The translations under genes were made by a program, and so were the position numbers. A DNA stretch of 64,000 nt, taken from Williamsia sp. (GTDB taxonomy: Bacteria; Bacteroidota; Bacteroidia; Chitinophagales; Chitinophagaceae). Each line of letters starts with the position of its first letter. Position 1 is the first letter of the stretch. The notes under the pieces are model-generated. The model worked only from the letters and a program-made list of their open reading frames with translations. It did not search any database and was not told where the DNA came from. The DNA is taken from NCBI GenBank assembly GCA_015069695.1, contig JADCRZ010000027.1, positions 21,602 through 85,601 on the forward strand. Reading direction: 5' to 3'. This document shows, piece after piece, positions 44,827-52,881 of this stretch.

Positions 44827-45741
44827 ATGGGTTATACAACCTGGTCGTCTGATATGTACGACCGTCTCCGCAGCTCCTATACCAACAAAACAGGAAAAGA
44901 CATCTTCTCTTCCCATGGCATGAGCGATAACATGTCCCCCTTTGGTGTGCGATACAGGGAAAGCCGTGATTCAGCTGTGCATCCCCAGTCATTGGCCGTG
45001 CAGGTTTACCTCGATGTAACCGGCAGCATGGGCAGGATCCCTGAAGTGCTTGTTAAGCAAAAACTGGGTTCACTCATGAACACACTGATGGCTCACGGCA
45101 TCGAACACCCGCAGATCTTATTCGGTGCCATCGGTGATCATCAATGCGACAGGTTTCCTTTGCAGGTAGGTCAGTTTGAATCAGGTACGGAAGAGCTGAA
45201 CCGCTGGCTCACGGAAACATACCTGGAAGGCGGTGGCGGTGGCCAGCACATGGAATCCTACCTGCTTGCCTGGTGGTTTGCTGCCCGTCATACCGCAACA
45301 GATTGTTTTGAAAAAAGGGGGCAAAAAGGGTTTGTTTTCACCATCGGCGATGAATGGACCTGGAACAATGTTGATCCGCACGTCCTGCAGCGCATCACGG
45401 GCATGCGGGAAAAACAGATGATCTCAGCCGGGCAGGTTTTACAGGAAGCCATGTACAGCAACCATGTTTTCCACATACATGTCAACGAAGGAAGCTACCG
45501 CAATGCTCCGATGATCATAGAGCCCTGGAAAGCCTTGCTGGGCGAGCGTTTGATCAGCCTGGACGATCACCGGGCCGTAGCAGAAACGATCGCTTCCACC
45601 GTCGCGGTTCTTCAGGGTGTAGACCTGCAGCAGATGGCCAGCTCTTTTGATGCCCAAACAGCCCAATCAGTTGTAAATGCTGTCGGTGGTGTAAAAAAGG
45701 GAACAAGGGACAATCAATTTCCAACAATTTATCTCAAATGA
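44827..45741 (+). CDS. Von Willebrand A-like domain protein of the nadV cluster
   Basis: 304 residues, no signal peptide or membrane helix. A vWA-like core starts near residue 60 with VQVYLDVTGSMGRIPEVLV, in which DVTGSM resembles the MIDAS metal-binding DxSxS motif. Further features are FGAIGDHQCDRFPLQVGQFE, a striking LEGGGGGQHMESYLLAWWF and FTIGDEWTWNN. The first 55 residues are polar and contain SSHGMSDNMSPFGVRYRES. I recognise no specific function; vWA domains usually mediate metal-dependent protein contacts. It follows nadV by 83 bases, and its stop codon overlaps the start of the PurA-like gene (ATGA), which implies coupled translation. Confidence 0.75.
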   Translation: MGYTTWSSDMYDRLRSSYTNKTGKDIFSSHGMSDNMSPFGVRYRESRDSAVHPQSLAVQVYLDVTGSMGRIPEVLVKQKLGSLMNTLMAHGIEHPQILFGAIGDHQCDRFPLQVGQFESGTEELNRWLTETYLEGGGGGQHMESYLLAWWFAARHTATDCFEKRGQKGFVFTIGDEWTWNNVDPHVLQRITGMREKQMISAGQVLQEAMYSNHVFHIHVNEGSYRNAPMIIEPWKALLGERLISLDDHRAVAETIASTVAVLQGVDLQQMASSFDAQTAQSVVNAVGGVKKGTRDNQFPTIYLK

Positions 45742-46958
45742 AAACAAGCATAATCATAGGGTTGGGTTTTGGTGATGAAGGAAAAGGCTTGATGACCGAT
45801 TATCTGTGCAGGCAGGAGCCACAGCCCTGGGTCGTCCGGTTCAACGGAGGCCACCAGGCCGGCCATACCGTTGTAACAGAAGGGGAACAACGGCATGTGT
45901 TCTCAAGTATCGGCAGCGGCACGCTGCGCGGCGCACCTACGTACTGGAGCAGCTACTGCACCTTTTATCCACCCGGATTTTTGACTGAATACAGAACACT
46001 GATGGATAAAGGTGTACAACCCCGTTTTTACATCGATGCCCGGAGCCCGGTCACCACGTTTTACGATGTTATCTACAACCGTTCCCTGGAACAAAGCCGC
46101 CATCCGCACGGCAGCTGCGGACTTGGGTTTGGCGCAACCATCGAACGCCATGAAAGGGGTTGCCACCTGTATGCTGCTGACTTGTTTCAGGCAGCTGTTA
46201 CAAAAACAAAGCTGAATGAGATTGCAGGATACTACAACAAGAAACTGGCAGACAGCAGAAATCCTGCTTTGCCGAAAATCTATGCTTCATACAATATAGA
46301 AGCGATTGCGTGTAATTATTTGCAGGCGGTACAGGCGTGCACAAACTGGATAAACCTCGTGGAAGAAAGCCCATTTTTCAGTGATCTGAAAAGGAAAGAA
46401 GCTGCGCTCATCTTTGAAGGAGCACAAGGCATCCTGCTGGATATGGACAGTAAGTTTTTTCCGCATGTAACCAGGTCGCACACGACCAGTAAAAATGCAT
46501 TCGGGCTCATTCGGCGAAACAGCCTGCCCGCTCCTGCTATTTACTATGTAACCCGCAGCTACCAAACAAGACACGGGGCGGGCCCACTTACCAATGAATC
46601 CTTGCCCATCTCGCTGCAACAAACTGATAGGGAAACAAATGTGCACAATCCCTGGCAGGGTCATTTCAGAAAAGCCGTTTTGGATCTTGACCTGCTCAAA
46701 TATGCACTTCGCTGCGATCGCAGATTCAGTTCCTATACTGAGAAACATCTAGCCATCACTTGCCTGGACCAGACCGGCTTCCCGTTTCCAGCCACACTCC
46801 GGGGCCGCTTGCTCCAGCTCACCCCGGAAGAGATGAGGGATATTATTCTCCCGGAAGCTGAATCCCTGCTCACCAGCCATTCAGCCTGTTCAGAAAACAT
46901 CGTCAAAACTGTTTATAAAAAGGAACTGTTTCCCACCCGGTCCGCGGGGATTGTTTAG
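45738..46958 (+). CDS. Divergent adenylosuccinate synthetase-like protein
   Basis: 406 residues, slightly shorter than PurA (about 420-430). Kept motifs: the P-loop GFGDEGKG (Asp13, Lys16), GGHQAGHT at 38-44 (His43; PurA has Asn where Gln40 stands), LIFEGAQGILLDMDSKFFPH, and TRHGAGPL. Changed motifs: the IMP-contact TTGRGIGP is replaced by SCGLGFGA (126-133), the aspartate-binding TTGRxRRCGW loop by NPWQGHF (304-310), and the base-recognition TKLD by TCLD (341-344). The tail after residue 355 lacks the usual SVGPxR segment. It should still bind a nucleotide triphosphate and activate a 6-oxo purine-like substrate, but the acceptor amine and base are unclear. A housekeeping PurA is expected elsewhere. 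Confidence 0.8.
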   Translation: MKTSIIIGLGFGDEGKGLMTDYLCRQEPQPWVVRFNGGHQAGHTVVTEGEQRHVFSSIGSGTLRGAPTYWSSYCTFYPPGFLTEYRTLMDKGVQPRFYIDARSPVTTFYDVIYNRSLEQSRHPHGSCGLGFGATIERHERGCHLYAADLFQAAVTKTKLNEIAGYYNKKLADSRNPALPKIYASYNIEAIACNYLQAVQACTNWINLVEESPFFSDLKRKEAALIFEGAQGILLDMDSKFFPHVTRSHTTSKNAFGLIRRNSLPAPAIYYVTRSYQTRHGAGPLTNESLPISLQQTDRETNVHNPWQGHFRKAVLDLDLLKYALRCDRRFSSYTEKHLAITCLDQTGFPFPATLRGRLLQLTPEEMRDIILPEAESLLTSHSACSENIVKTVYKKELFPTRSAGIV

Positions 46959-46985
46959 AGACCAATCAACATTATAAACAGCAGC

Positions 46986-49373
46986 CTAATCAACGCGCAA
47001 ACTCTTCACCGGGTTCCTGATGGCAGCCCGGATGGCCTGGAAGCCTACAGTAGCTAACGCTACCAGCATGGCCAATAAACCTGCCAGCACAAATATCCAG
47101 GCGTCCAATTGAATCCGGTAAGCAAAATCCTGGAGCCAGCGGTGCATCAGGTATGCTGCGAGGGGCGAAGCCACCAGGATAGCGATGAACACCAATTGTA
47201 GAAAATCACGGCTGATCAACAGGGTGATGCTTGCGACCGGCGCCCCCAGTACTTTGCGGATTCCTATTTCCCGCACACGTTGCTGTACACTGAACAAGGC
47301 CAGTCCGAACAAACCCAGGCATGCAATAAAGATAGCCAGCAAGGTAAAGAGCGCAAAAACCTGTCCGAACCTGAGTTGAGCCTTATACTGGTTGTTGAAG
47401 CTTTCCTGCAGAAAGCTCCATTCAAGCGGTCTTTCCGGTACTTCCTGCTGCCACAGCTTTTCTACCGCTGCAACAGTTTGCCGGAGGTCTTGTCCGTCGA
47501 TTTCTACTGAAAGCAGCCTGAAATGTGCAGGCAGCATGCGAATGGCGAGGGGTTCTATTTCTTTTTGCAGGGATTCAAAATGAAAGTCCTTGAAAACACC
47601 TGTGATAATACCCATTGCAGGATACATCTCAACCCGTACACCGATGGCTTCATCTGCAGCGTGGAAACCCAGCTTTCTCAAGGCAGTTTCGTTGATCAGC
47701 ATAGATGTTGTACTATCGGCAGCATACTGCATGGAAAGCGGCCGTCCCGCAATCACGGGGACGTGGTACTGCTGCAGAAAAGTATAATCGGTCAGGTAAA
47801 CAGGCAGTTCGGTGTGGATAGTATCTCCTCCCCTCTTGGCAACATCCATCGACCATCCCCCGGCACTGCCATCACCGGGAACACTCGAGGATGCAGCAAC
47901 GCTGCGGACTCCCGGGAGCTGCAACAACCGTTCCTTCAGGTAAGGAAGATTTTGCTTGACCCGGACATCGCCTTCAAAATCAATGACCATGGTTTGCGCG
48001 GGCCGAAAGCCCAGCTCATGTGCCTGCCAGAATCCCATCTGTTTGTATACGACAGCGCTGCCAATGATCAGGATGATCGCCACAGCGAACTGAAGCACAA
48101 CCAGTCCTTTGCGGATAAACAGATTGTGCGGAGATACCGGAATCTTTCCTTTCAGGGAAGTAGCCGGCTGAAAACCGGATAAAATCAGGGCAGGATAGAA
48201 TCCGGAAGCCATAACAATCACAACAAGCAGAACCATCAAGGCCATGGCATGCACAGGTGAGGTAAGATCGATGGAAAGCTCTTTGCCGGAGAACTGATTA
48301 AAAACCGGAAGCAGCAAATAAACAATCACCATTGCTGCTGCCAATGCCCCTGCTGTTAACAAAAAAGATTCGGCAAGAAATTGGGTGATTATTTGTCCGC
48401 GTCCTGCCCCCGCCACTTTCTTCACAGCTACTTCTTTTGCACGAACGGAAGCGCGGGCGGTGGAAAGGTTGATAAAATTGATCGCGGCCAGCAGCAAGAT
48501 AAAAAGGGCGACGGCTGTAAAGATATACAGGTTGCTTAAACTGCCTGTTTTACCTGCCTGGTTATCCCTGTTGGAATACAGATAAATATCGGAGAGCTTC
48601 ACGGGCTTGTAGTGGTGCGTCGTATTGCTGTTTGCTTCCCGGTGCCGCCGTTCAAAATGCCGCAGTTGACCTGACAGCTTTTGTATATCATCCTTCTCTG
48701 CCAGCAGCACATAGGTATACATTTGATTTGAATACCAATTGTCGAACAGCCAGTCGGAACCCGATCCTTTTTGCTGGGCGGTGGCCATGGAAACAAGCAA
48801 ATCAAACTGCAGATGAGAATTGGCCGGCACATTCTCCATCACACCCGTTACCTGCATGTTCTTTCCATCAAGGGTGATGAGCTTGCCCAAAGGATCTTCC
48901 CTGCCAAAATACTTCTGCGCAGCATGCTGCGTGAGTACAACACTATTGGGCTGTTCCAATGCCTTGTCTGGTGCGCCGCTCAGCAGGGGAAAGCTGAACA
49001 ACTTAAAAAACCGGGCATCACTGTAAAAAATGTTGCGCTCTTCAAAAAGATTGTCGCCGTATTTCACCAACGCTTCTGTTCTCATGAGCCGCGTGTAGGC
49101 TTTGATGGCAGGGAAGTCTTGCTGCAGGGCCGGGCCTACAGGAGCAGCTGAACTGGCCGTGCGCAGCAACACGCTACCGGTTCGCTTTTCGTCTTCTATC
49201 CGGTAAATGCGGTCAGTCTGTGCATGAAAGCGGTCAAAACCTTTTTCATCTTCGATATACAAGGCCATAAAAATAAATGCAGCCAGACTAACGGCAAGCC
49301 CGCCGATGTTGATGGCTGCATATATCTTGTTGCGCAAGAGGTTGCGCAATGCATACTTAAGGTTGTATAACAT
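46986..49373 (-). CDS. FtsX/MacB-type ABC transporter permease
   Basis: 795 residues. The order is helix (residues about 20-42), periplasmic MacB-like core domain, three helices at about 285-400 (first FtsX domain, with ARVREIG-like SVRAKEVAVKKVAGAGRGQI), a short link with a further helix, a second periplasmic domain, and three final helices (second FtsX domain, QQRVREIGIRKVLGAPVASI). This eight-helix form is common in Bacteroidota and works with a separate ATPase in lipid, peptide or drug export by a mechanotransmission mechanism. No ATP-binding gene is adjacent, so the partner is elsewhere. It converges with the PurA-like gene. Confidence 0.9.
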   Translation of the reverse strand: MLYNLKYALRNLLRNKIYAAINIGGLAVSLAAFIFMALYIEDEKGFDRFHAQTDRIYRIEDEKRTGSVLLRTASSAAPVGPALQQDFPAIKAYTRLMRTEALVKYGDNLFEERNIFYSDARFFKLFSFPLLSGAPDKALEQPNSVVLTQHAAQKYFGREDPLGKLITLDGKNMQVTGVMENVPANSHLQFDLLVSMATAQQKGSGSDWLFDNWYSNQMYTYVLLAEKDDIQKLSGQLRHFERRHREANSNTTHHYKPVKLSDIYLYSNRDNQAGKTGSLSNLYIFTAVALFILLLAAINFINLSTARASVRAKEVAVKKVAGAGRGQIITQFLAESFLLTAGALAAAMVIVYLLLPVFNQFSGKELSIDLTSPVHAMALMVLLVVIVMASGFYPALILSGFQPATSLKGKIPVSPHNLFIRKGLVVLQFAVAIILIIGSAVVYKQMGFWQAHELGFRPAQTMVIDFEGDVRVKQNLPYLKERLLQLPGVRSVAASSSVPGDGSAGGWSMDVAKRGGDTIHTELPVYLTDYTFLQQYHVPVIAGRPLSMQYAADSTTSMLINETALRKLGFHAADEAIGVRVEMYPAMGIITGVFKDFHFESLQKEIEPLAIRMLPAHFRLLSVEIDGQDLRQTVAAVEKLWQQEVPERPLEWSFLQESFNNQYKAQLRFGQVFALFTLLAIFIACLGLFGLALFSVQQRVREIGIRKVLGAPVASITLLISRDFLQLVFIAILVASPLAAYLMHRWLQDFAYRIQLDAWIFVLAGLLAMLVALATVGFQAIRAAIRNPVKSLRVD

Positions 49374-50032
49374 GGTCGTTCGTTGGATGGGTCATTGTTT
49401 TCAGCTGTCCGGTTAAAAAGACAGATGGAGTGCCACAAAATATCCCGCTGTGTTCCAACTGTTTACAGCCGCATCACACCCTATATCCTGTGCGGTATCG
49501 ATACAATCCCTGTCCGTTAGCGCGCCAGTTCCCATTTAAGCAGCGCCAGTCCGCATTCGAACTGTTTTGCCTCGGCCAACCTGAAATCGCTCCTTATTGT
49601 CCCATTAACGGCGTACCTCCGTTGCCGGCAGAGGTTGGATTGATAAATGTCTAATGCTCATCTACTTTGCAAATCGGGAGACTTCTTTATCAATTCACAC
49701 GCAGATTGGCACAGTTCATCCCTCTTTGCATTTTTGCTTGCGCAAAGCGGCTGTAATTTTACATCATCATAAACGCAGAAAAAGCCAAGCACGGAATTAC
49801 AAACGGTTGAAAAGAAAAGACAAGCAGCATCATCTTAAAAATTCTGACTTTCCCTGTAAGGCCAGCTCTGGAGAACCGGCACTTGCATGAAAAGTATCTA
49901 TATAAATTCGGGTCGCATGTAGGATAAGCCTTTTCCTTTTTGGAAAGGGCTTTTTTGCTTTCCCCCCTGCCTTTCGGTTCAGCCACCTGTCTTTTGCTGA
50001 ATTGTCTTACCTTGACGGCCCCAAACAAGACT
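49374..50032. other. 659-base gap with an orphan terminator
   Basis: No frame on either strand has recognisable protein character. Short open frames lack family motifs and their composition is unlike the neighbours. The only clear structure is a plus-strand terminator at 49926-49956. The rest may hold a decayed gene, a small RNA or the upstream region of the permease gene. Confidence 0.5.
49926..49956 (+). terminator. Intrinsic terminator without a visible upstream gene
   Basis: AAGCCTTTTCC (49926-49936) pairs with GGAAAGGGCTT (49942-49952), with one G-U, and TTTTTT follows. It is 77 bases before the dioxygenase ATG, so it could be the end of a small RNA or an attenuator in that gene's leader. 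Confidence 0.65.
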
Positions 50033-50986
50033 ATGGAACAGCTCATTACAGGCATTCATCACGTAACAGCGCTGGCCGGCAAGGCACAATCAAACATTGA
50101 TTTCTATGCAGGCATACTCGGGCTGCGGCTGGTAAAAAAAACAGTCAATTTTGATGCACCGGAAGTTTATCATTTTTATTACGGCAATGAACAAGGTGGT
50201 CCCGGCAGCATTCTTACCTTTTTCCCATATGGTTCTATTCCATCAGGAAGACATGGCAAAGGCATGCTGAACACCACTTCTTTTTCTGTTCCGCTCAGCA
50301 GCATCGATTACTGGCAGGCTCGGTTGCAGCAATTCGGGATCAGCTATAAACCGCTGCAGGAAAGATTTGAAGGAGAAGTTTATTTGTATTTTGAAGATAA
50401 GGACGGACTGGGTTTGGAGCTGGTCTTTAACGACCGGGACGAGCGTACCGGTTTTACATACGGCGCTATTCCCCCGGAACATGCCATCAAGGGTTTTTAC
50501 CATGTAGAGATCTGGGAAGAAGGCTATGAACGCACGGCAGCCCTGCTTACAGAACAACTGGATCACAAACTGATAGCCGAAAAAGGAAACCGTTTCCGGT
50601 TTGCTGCCAATGACATACCCGGCAATTATGTCGACATCCTTTGCACGCCAGACAGCCTGCGCGGACTGGGCGGCAACGGTACCGTGCACCACATTGCTTT
50701 TGCTACCGCTGACGCGCAAACGCAGCAAGCAGTGAGAATCAAGATTGCACAGCGTATGCTGAATCCCACACCCGTACTGGACAGACAGTACTTTACATCG
50801 ATTTATTTCCGGGAGCCGGGTGGTGTTTTGTTTGAAATTGCAACGGCCGGCCCCGGCTTTGCGGTAGATGAAGAACCTCAACACCTGGGAGAAGCCTTGA
50901 AATTACCTGCGCTATACGAGCCACGCCGGAATCAAATTGAAAAAGCTGTTGAACCAGTGCAGCTGAACCTCCACCAATATAAATAA
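50033..50986 (+). CDS. Ring-cleaving dioxygenase, MhqO-like (VOC family)
   Basis: 317 residues from the ATG at 50033 (MEQLITGIHHVTALAGKAQ); the 31 residues before it in frame are not family-like. Two vicinal-oxygen-chelate modules are visible. The first has GIHHVTAL and FYAGILGLRLVKKTVNFD, the second NGTVHHIAFATADAQTQ and GGVLFEIATAGPGFAVDE; His and Glu in these positions bind the metal. It matches the MhqO/MhqA group that handles quinones and hydroquinones. The hydrolase of the MhqD type starts two bases after its stop, so they form one detoxification unit. Confidence 0.88.
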   Translation: MEQLITGIHHVTALAGKAQSNIDFYAGILGLRLVKKTVNFDAPEVYHFYYGNEQGGPGSILTFFPYGSIPSGRHGKGMLNTTSFSVPLSSIDYWQARLQQFGISYKPLQERFEGEVYLYFEDKDGLGLELVFNDRDERTGFTYGAIPPEHAIKGFYHVEIWEEGYERTAALLTEQLDHKLIAEKGNRFRFAANDIPGNYVDILCTPDSLRGLGGNGTVHHIAFATADAQTQQAVRIKIAQRMLNPTPVLDRQYFTSIYFREPGGVLFEIATAGPGFAVDEEPQHLGEALKLPALYEPRRNQIEKAVEPVQLNLHQYK

Positions 50987-50987
50987 C

Positions 50988-51608
50988 ATGCACCGAAAAA
51001 ATTTAGTGACGGCCGGACAGCCCCTGGAGAAAGCCTCCCGGGCACTGATCATGTTGCATGGCAGGGGTGCCAACGCACAAGACATCCTTTCGCTGGCATC
51101 TTACCTGCGCACCGGTCAGTTTGCCCTGCTTGCGCCGGAAGCGACCAACTATACCTGGTATCCATTTTCTTTTCTGGCCCCGCCTCAGCAAAATGAACCC
51201 TGGCTTTCATCTGCACTTGAGATAATAAACGGGATCGTCGAAGAAACCATTCAAGGCGGCATCAAAGCAGAAAACATTTTCTTTGCAGGTTTTTCCCAGG
51301 GCGCCTGTCTTACGCTGGAATACACAACCAGGCATGCCAGGAAATGGGGTGGCATTGTAGCATTTACCGGTGGACTGATCGGCGATCAAATCTATCCTGC
51401 CAACTACACGGGAAATTTCGCGGGCACACCTGTTTTTATAGGCAGCAGCGATCCTGATCCGCATGTGCCGGTTGACAGGGTCAATGCAACTGCTCTCTTG
51501 CTGCAAGAGATGGGCGCAGCCGTAACAAAAAAGATCTATCCCGGTATGGGACATACGATCAATGAAGACGAGATCAAACAGGCCAACCTGATTCTAGAAA
51601 GAGGATAG
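50988..51608 (+). CDS. Alpha/beta hydrolase, MhqD-like carboxylesterase
   Basis: 206 residues. The phospholipase/carboxylesterase fold opens with ALIMLHGRGANAQDIL, has the nucleophile GFSQGACLTLEY (Ser), the acid in GSSDPDPHVP and the base in GMGHTINEDE. In Bacillus the corresponding hydrolase is co-regulated with the MhqO dioxygenase in response to methylhydroquinone. The gene is adjacent to that dioxygenase with one base between, so the pair is probably translated together. Confidence 0.88.
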   Translation: MHRKNLVTAGQPLEKASRALIMLHGRGANAQDILSLASYLRTGQFALLAPEATNYTWYPFSFLAPPQQNEPWLSSALEIINGIVEETIQGGIKAENIFFAGFSQGACLTLEYTTRHARKWGGIVAFTGGLIGDQIYPANYTGNFAGTPVFIGSSDPDPHVPVDRVNATALLLQEMGAAVTKKIYPGMGHTINEDEIKQANLILERG

Positions 51609-51640
51609 AGGACAAGAGGGGCTAGGGATCAATGGAGGCA

Positions 51641-52225
51641 TTATGCAAGGAACGGGCTAGGCACAGCAGCAAAGGCCGGATTTTTGGGCTGGTAATACAA
51701 AACTATTACGCCGGACCCGAACGTTTTAGACCTGAGCAGCTGGAGACTCAGGTGATCATGCAGGTTAAAAAGCGGTTTGCCCTTTCCGATCACAACAGGA
51801 TGCACCCAGATCCGGTACTCGTCTATCAGGCCGGCTTCTTTCAGGCAGTCAACGATACTTATGCTGCCATACACAATCATGTTTTTGCCAGGCATTTTTT
51901 TGAGCCGGTTAACTTCCAGAGCAACATTTCCTGCCGCGATCCGGGAATTGTTCCAGGATGTTTTTTGCAGGGTAGAAGAAAAAACAACCTTGCAAAAACT
52001 GTTCATCATGTTACCGAAACGAGTAGGTGCTGCACCGGGCCAGTAACGTGACATGGATTGATAAGTTATCCTGCCCATCAGGATGGTATCCATGGTTTGC
52101 AGCTGTTCACAGGCAGACCCGGACATCTCTTCGTTCCAAAGCGGAAAATGCCAGTCCAGCTCTCCCTTCGGTCCGGACACAAATCCATCCAGCGTAACAT
52201 TTATGGATACAATCACTCTTCGCAT
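51641..52225 (-). CDS. Dihydrofolate reductase family protein (RibD C-terminal type)
   Basis: 194 residues. It begins RRVIVSINVTLDGFVSGPKG, has MDTILMGRITYQSM and VYGSISIVDCLKEAGLIDEY, and a C-terminal WVHPVVIGKGKPLF. These are the motifs of the small YwjB/RibD-C reductases, which are NADPH-dependent but whose substrates are mostly unknown. It is not the housekeeping FolA. The DoxX gene ends 12 bases upstream on the same strand, so both share a promoter region that holds motif A at 52771. Confidence 0.85.
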   Translation of the reverse strand: MRRVIVSINVTLDGFVSGPKGELDWHFPLWNEEMSGSACEQLQTMDTILMGRITYQSMSRYWPGAAPTRFGNMMNSFCKVVFSSTLQKTSWNNSRIAAGNVALEVNRLKKMPGKNMIVYGSISIVDCLKEAGLIDEYRIWVHPVVIGKGKPLFNLHDHLSLQLLRSKTFGSGVIVLYYQPKNPAFAAVPSPFLA

Positions 52226-52237
52226 ACAAAGGGTATA

Positions 52238-52696
52238 TTAGCCCTGGGCCCGCAAACTGGCATCTTTCAGCGGGCTTCTTGTAAATGGATCGGCAACATT
52301 GCCTTTTTGAACGACCTGGTTGTTATCCAGCGCTGCCTTGCGCTTTTTGTGATAATAAATGTATGAACCGGCAGCCAGCAGCAAAACGACCAGCATCGGG
52401 CTCCAGTAAACAATGGGTTTACCGGAAACAGCCACCAGGTAGGTTGCACCAACCAGATCAAACACCAGTCCTGCATAAGCCCATTCCTTGATCCTGGGAA
52501 AACCCGGCACGAGGATGGCAATCACACCCAGTAATTTTGCTACACCCAGAAATGGAACCAGGGATGCCGGCATGCCGATCTCCTGAAATCCTTTTACCGC
52601 CTCCTGCAATACCAGGATGTCTGGAATAGAAGAACCAAGCATCATTGCTGCAAACAAGCCGGTGAAGATCCAATAGAGAACTTTTGTCTTTTTCAT
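52238..52696 (-). CDS. DoxX-like family membrane protein
   Basis: 152 residues from the ATG at 52696 (MKKTKVLYWIFTGLFAAMML). Four hydrophobic helices are visible, with the LVPFLGVAKLLGVIAIL and KEWAYAGLVFDLVGATYL segments of the DoxX-like family; the short tail is basic. Such proteins are small quinone-linked or structural membrane proteins of unclear function, often next to DHFR-like genes and AraC regulators. It heads the doxX-DHFR operon. Confidence 0.87.
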   Translation of the reverse strand: MKKTKVLYWIFTGLFAAMMLGSSIPDILVLQEAVKGFQEIGMPASLVPFLGVAKLLGVIAILVPGFPRIKEWAYAGLVFDLVGATYLVAVSGKPIVYWSPMLVVLLLAAGSYIYYHKKRKAALDNNQVVQKGNVADPFTRSPLKDASLRAQG

Positions 52697-52770
52697 GATG
52701 AGAGATTTACTGGTAAGGAGATCGGTTGATTGACAATACAAATCTATTCCGGGAAGTACAATCTAAAAGG

Positions 52771-52808
52771 GTGCGTTTGCGACTCTATACATGGGAGATT
52801 GCGAACAG
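52771..52808. promoter_or_regulatory. Motif A: tandem TTGCGA site before doxX
   Basis: The 38 bases from GTGCGTTTGCGAC to GATTGCGAACAG are closely similar to 54497-54535. Two TTGCGA half sites (52777 and 52799) are 22 bases apart, two helical turns, as expected for an AraC-type protein. The site lies 75 bases before doxX and 74 bases before the TlpA-like gene. Confidence 0.55.
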
Positions 52809-52881
52809 CTCATTTTGTTTCACACTTTTTTACCGGCTTTGTGCAAATTATACTTCCTCGCATCAATTACATAAAAATCAG

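Noticed and set aside
45738..46958. Phage-type PurZ (2-aminoadenine synthesis)
   Set aside because: The P-loop Asp13 that PurZ replaces with Ser is kept, and no partner polymerase or dATP hydrolase is present.
49430..49654. Plus-strand frame of 74 residues, and a basic 78-residue frame at 49654-49890
   Set aside because: Neither shows a domain, signal or helix pattern; codon use does not resemble the neighbours.
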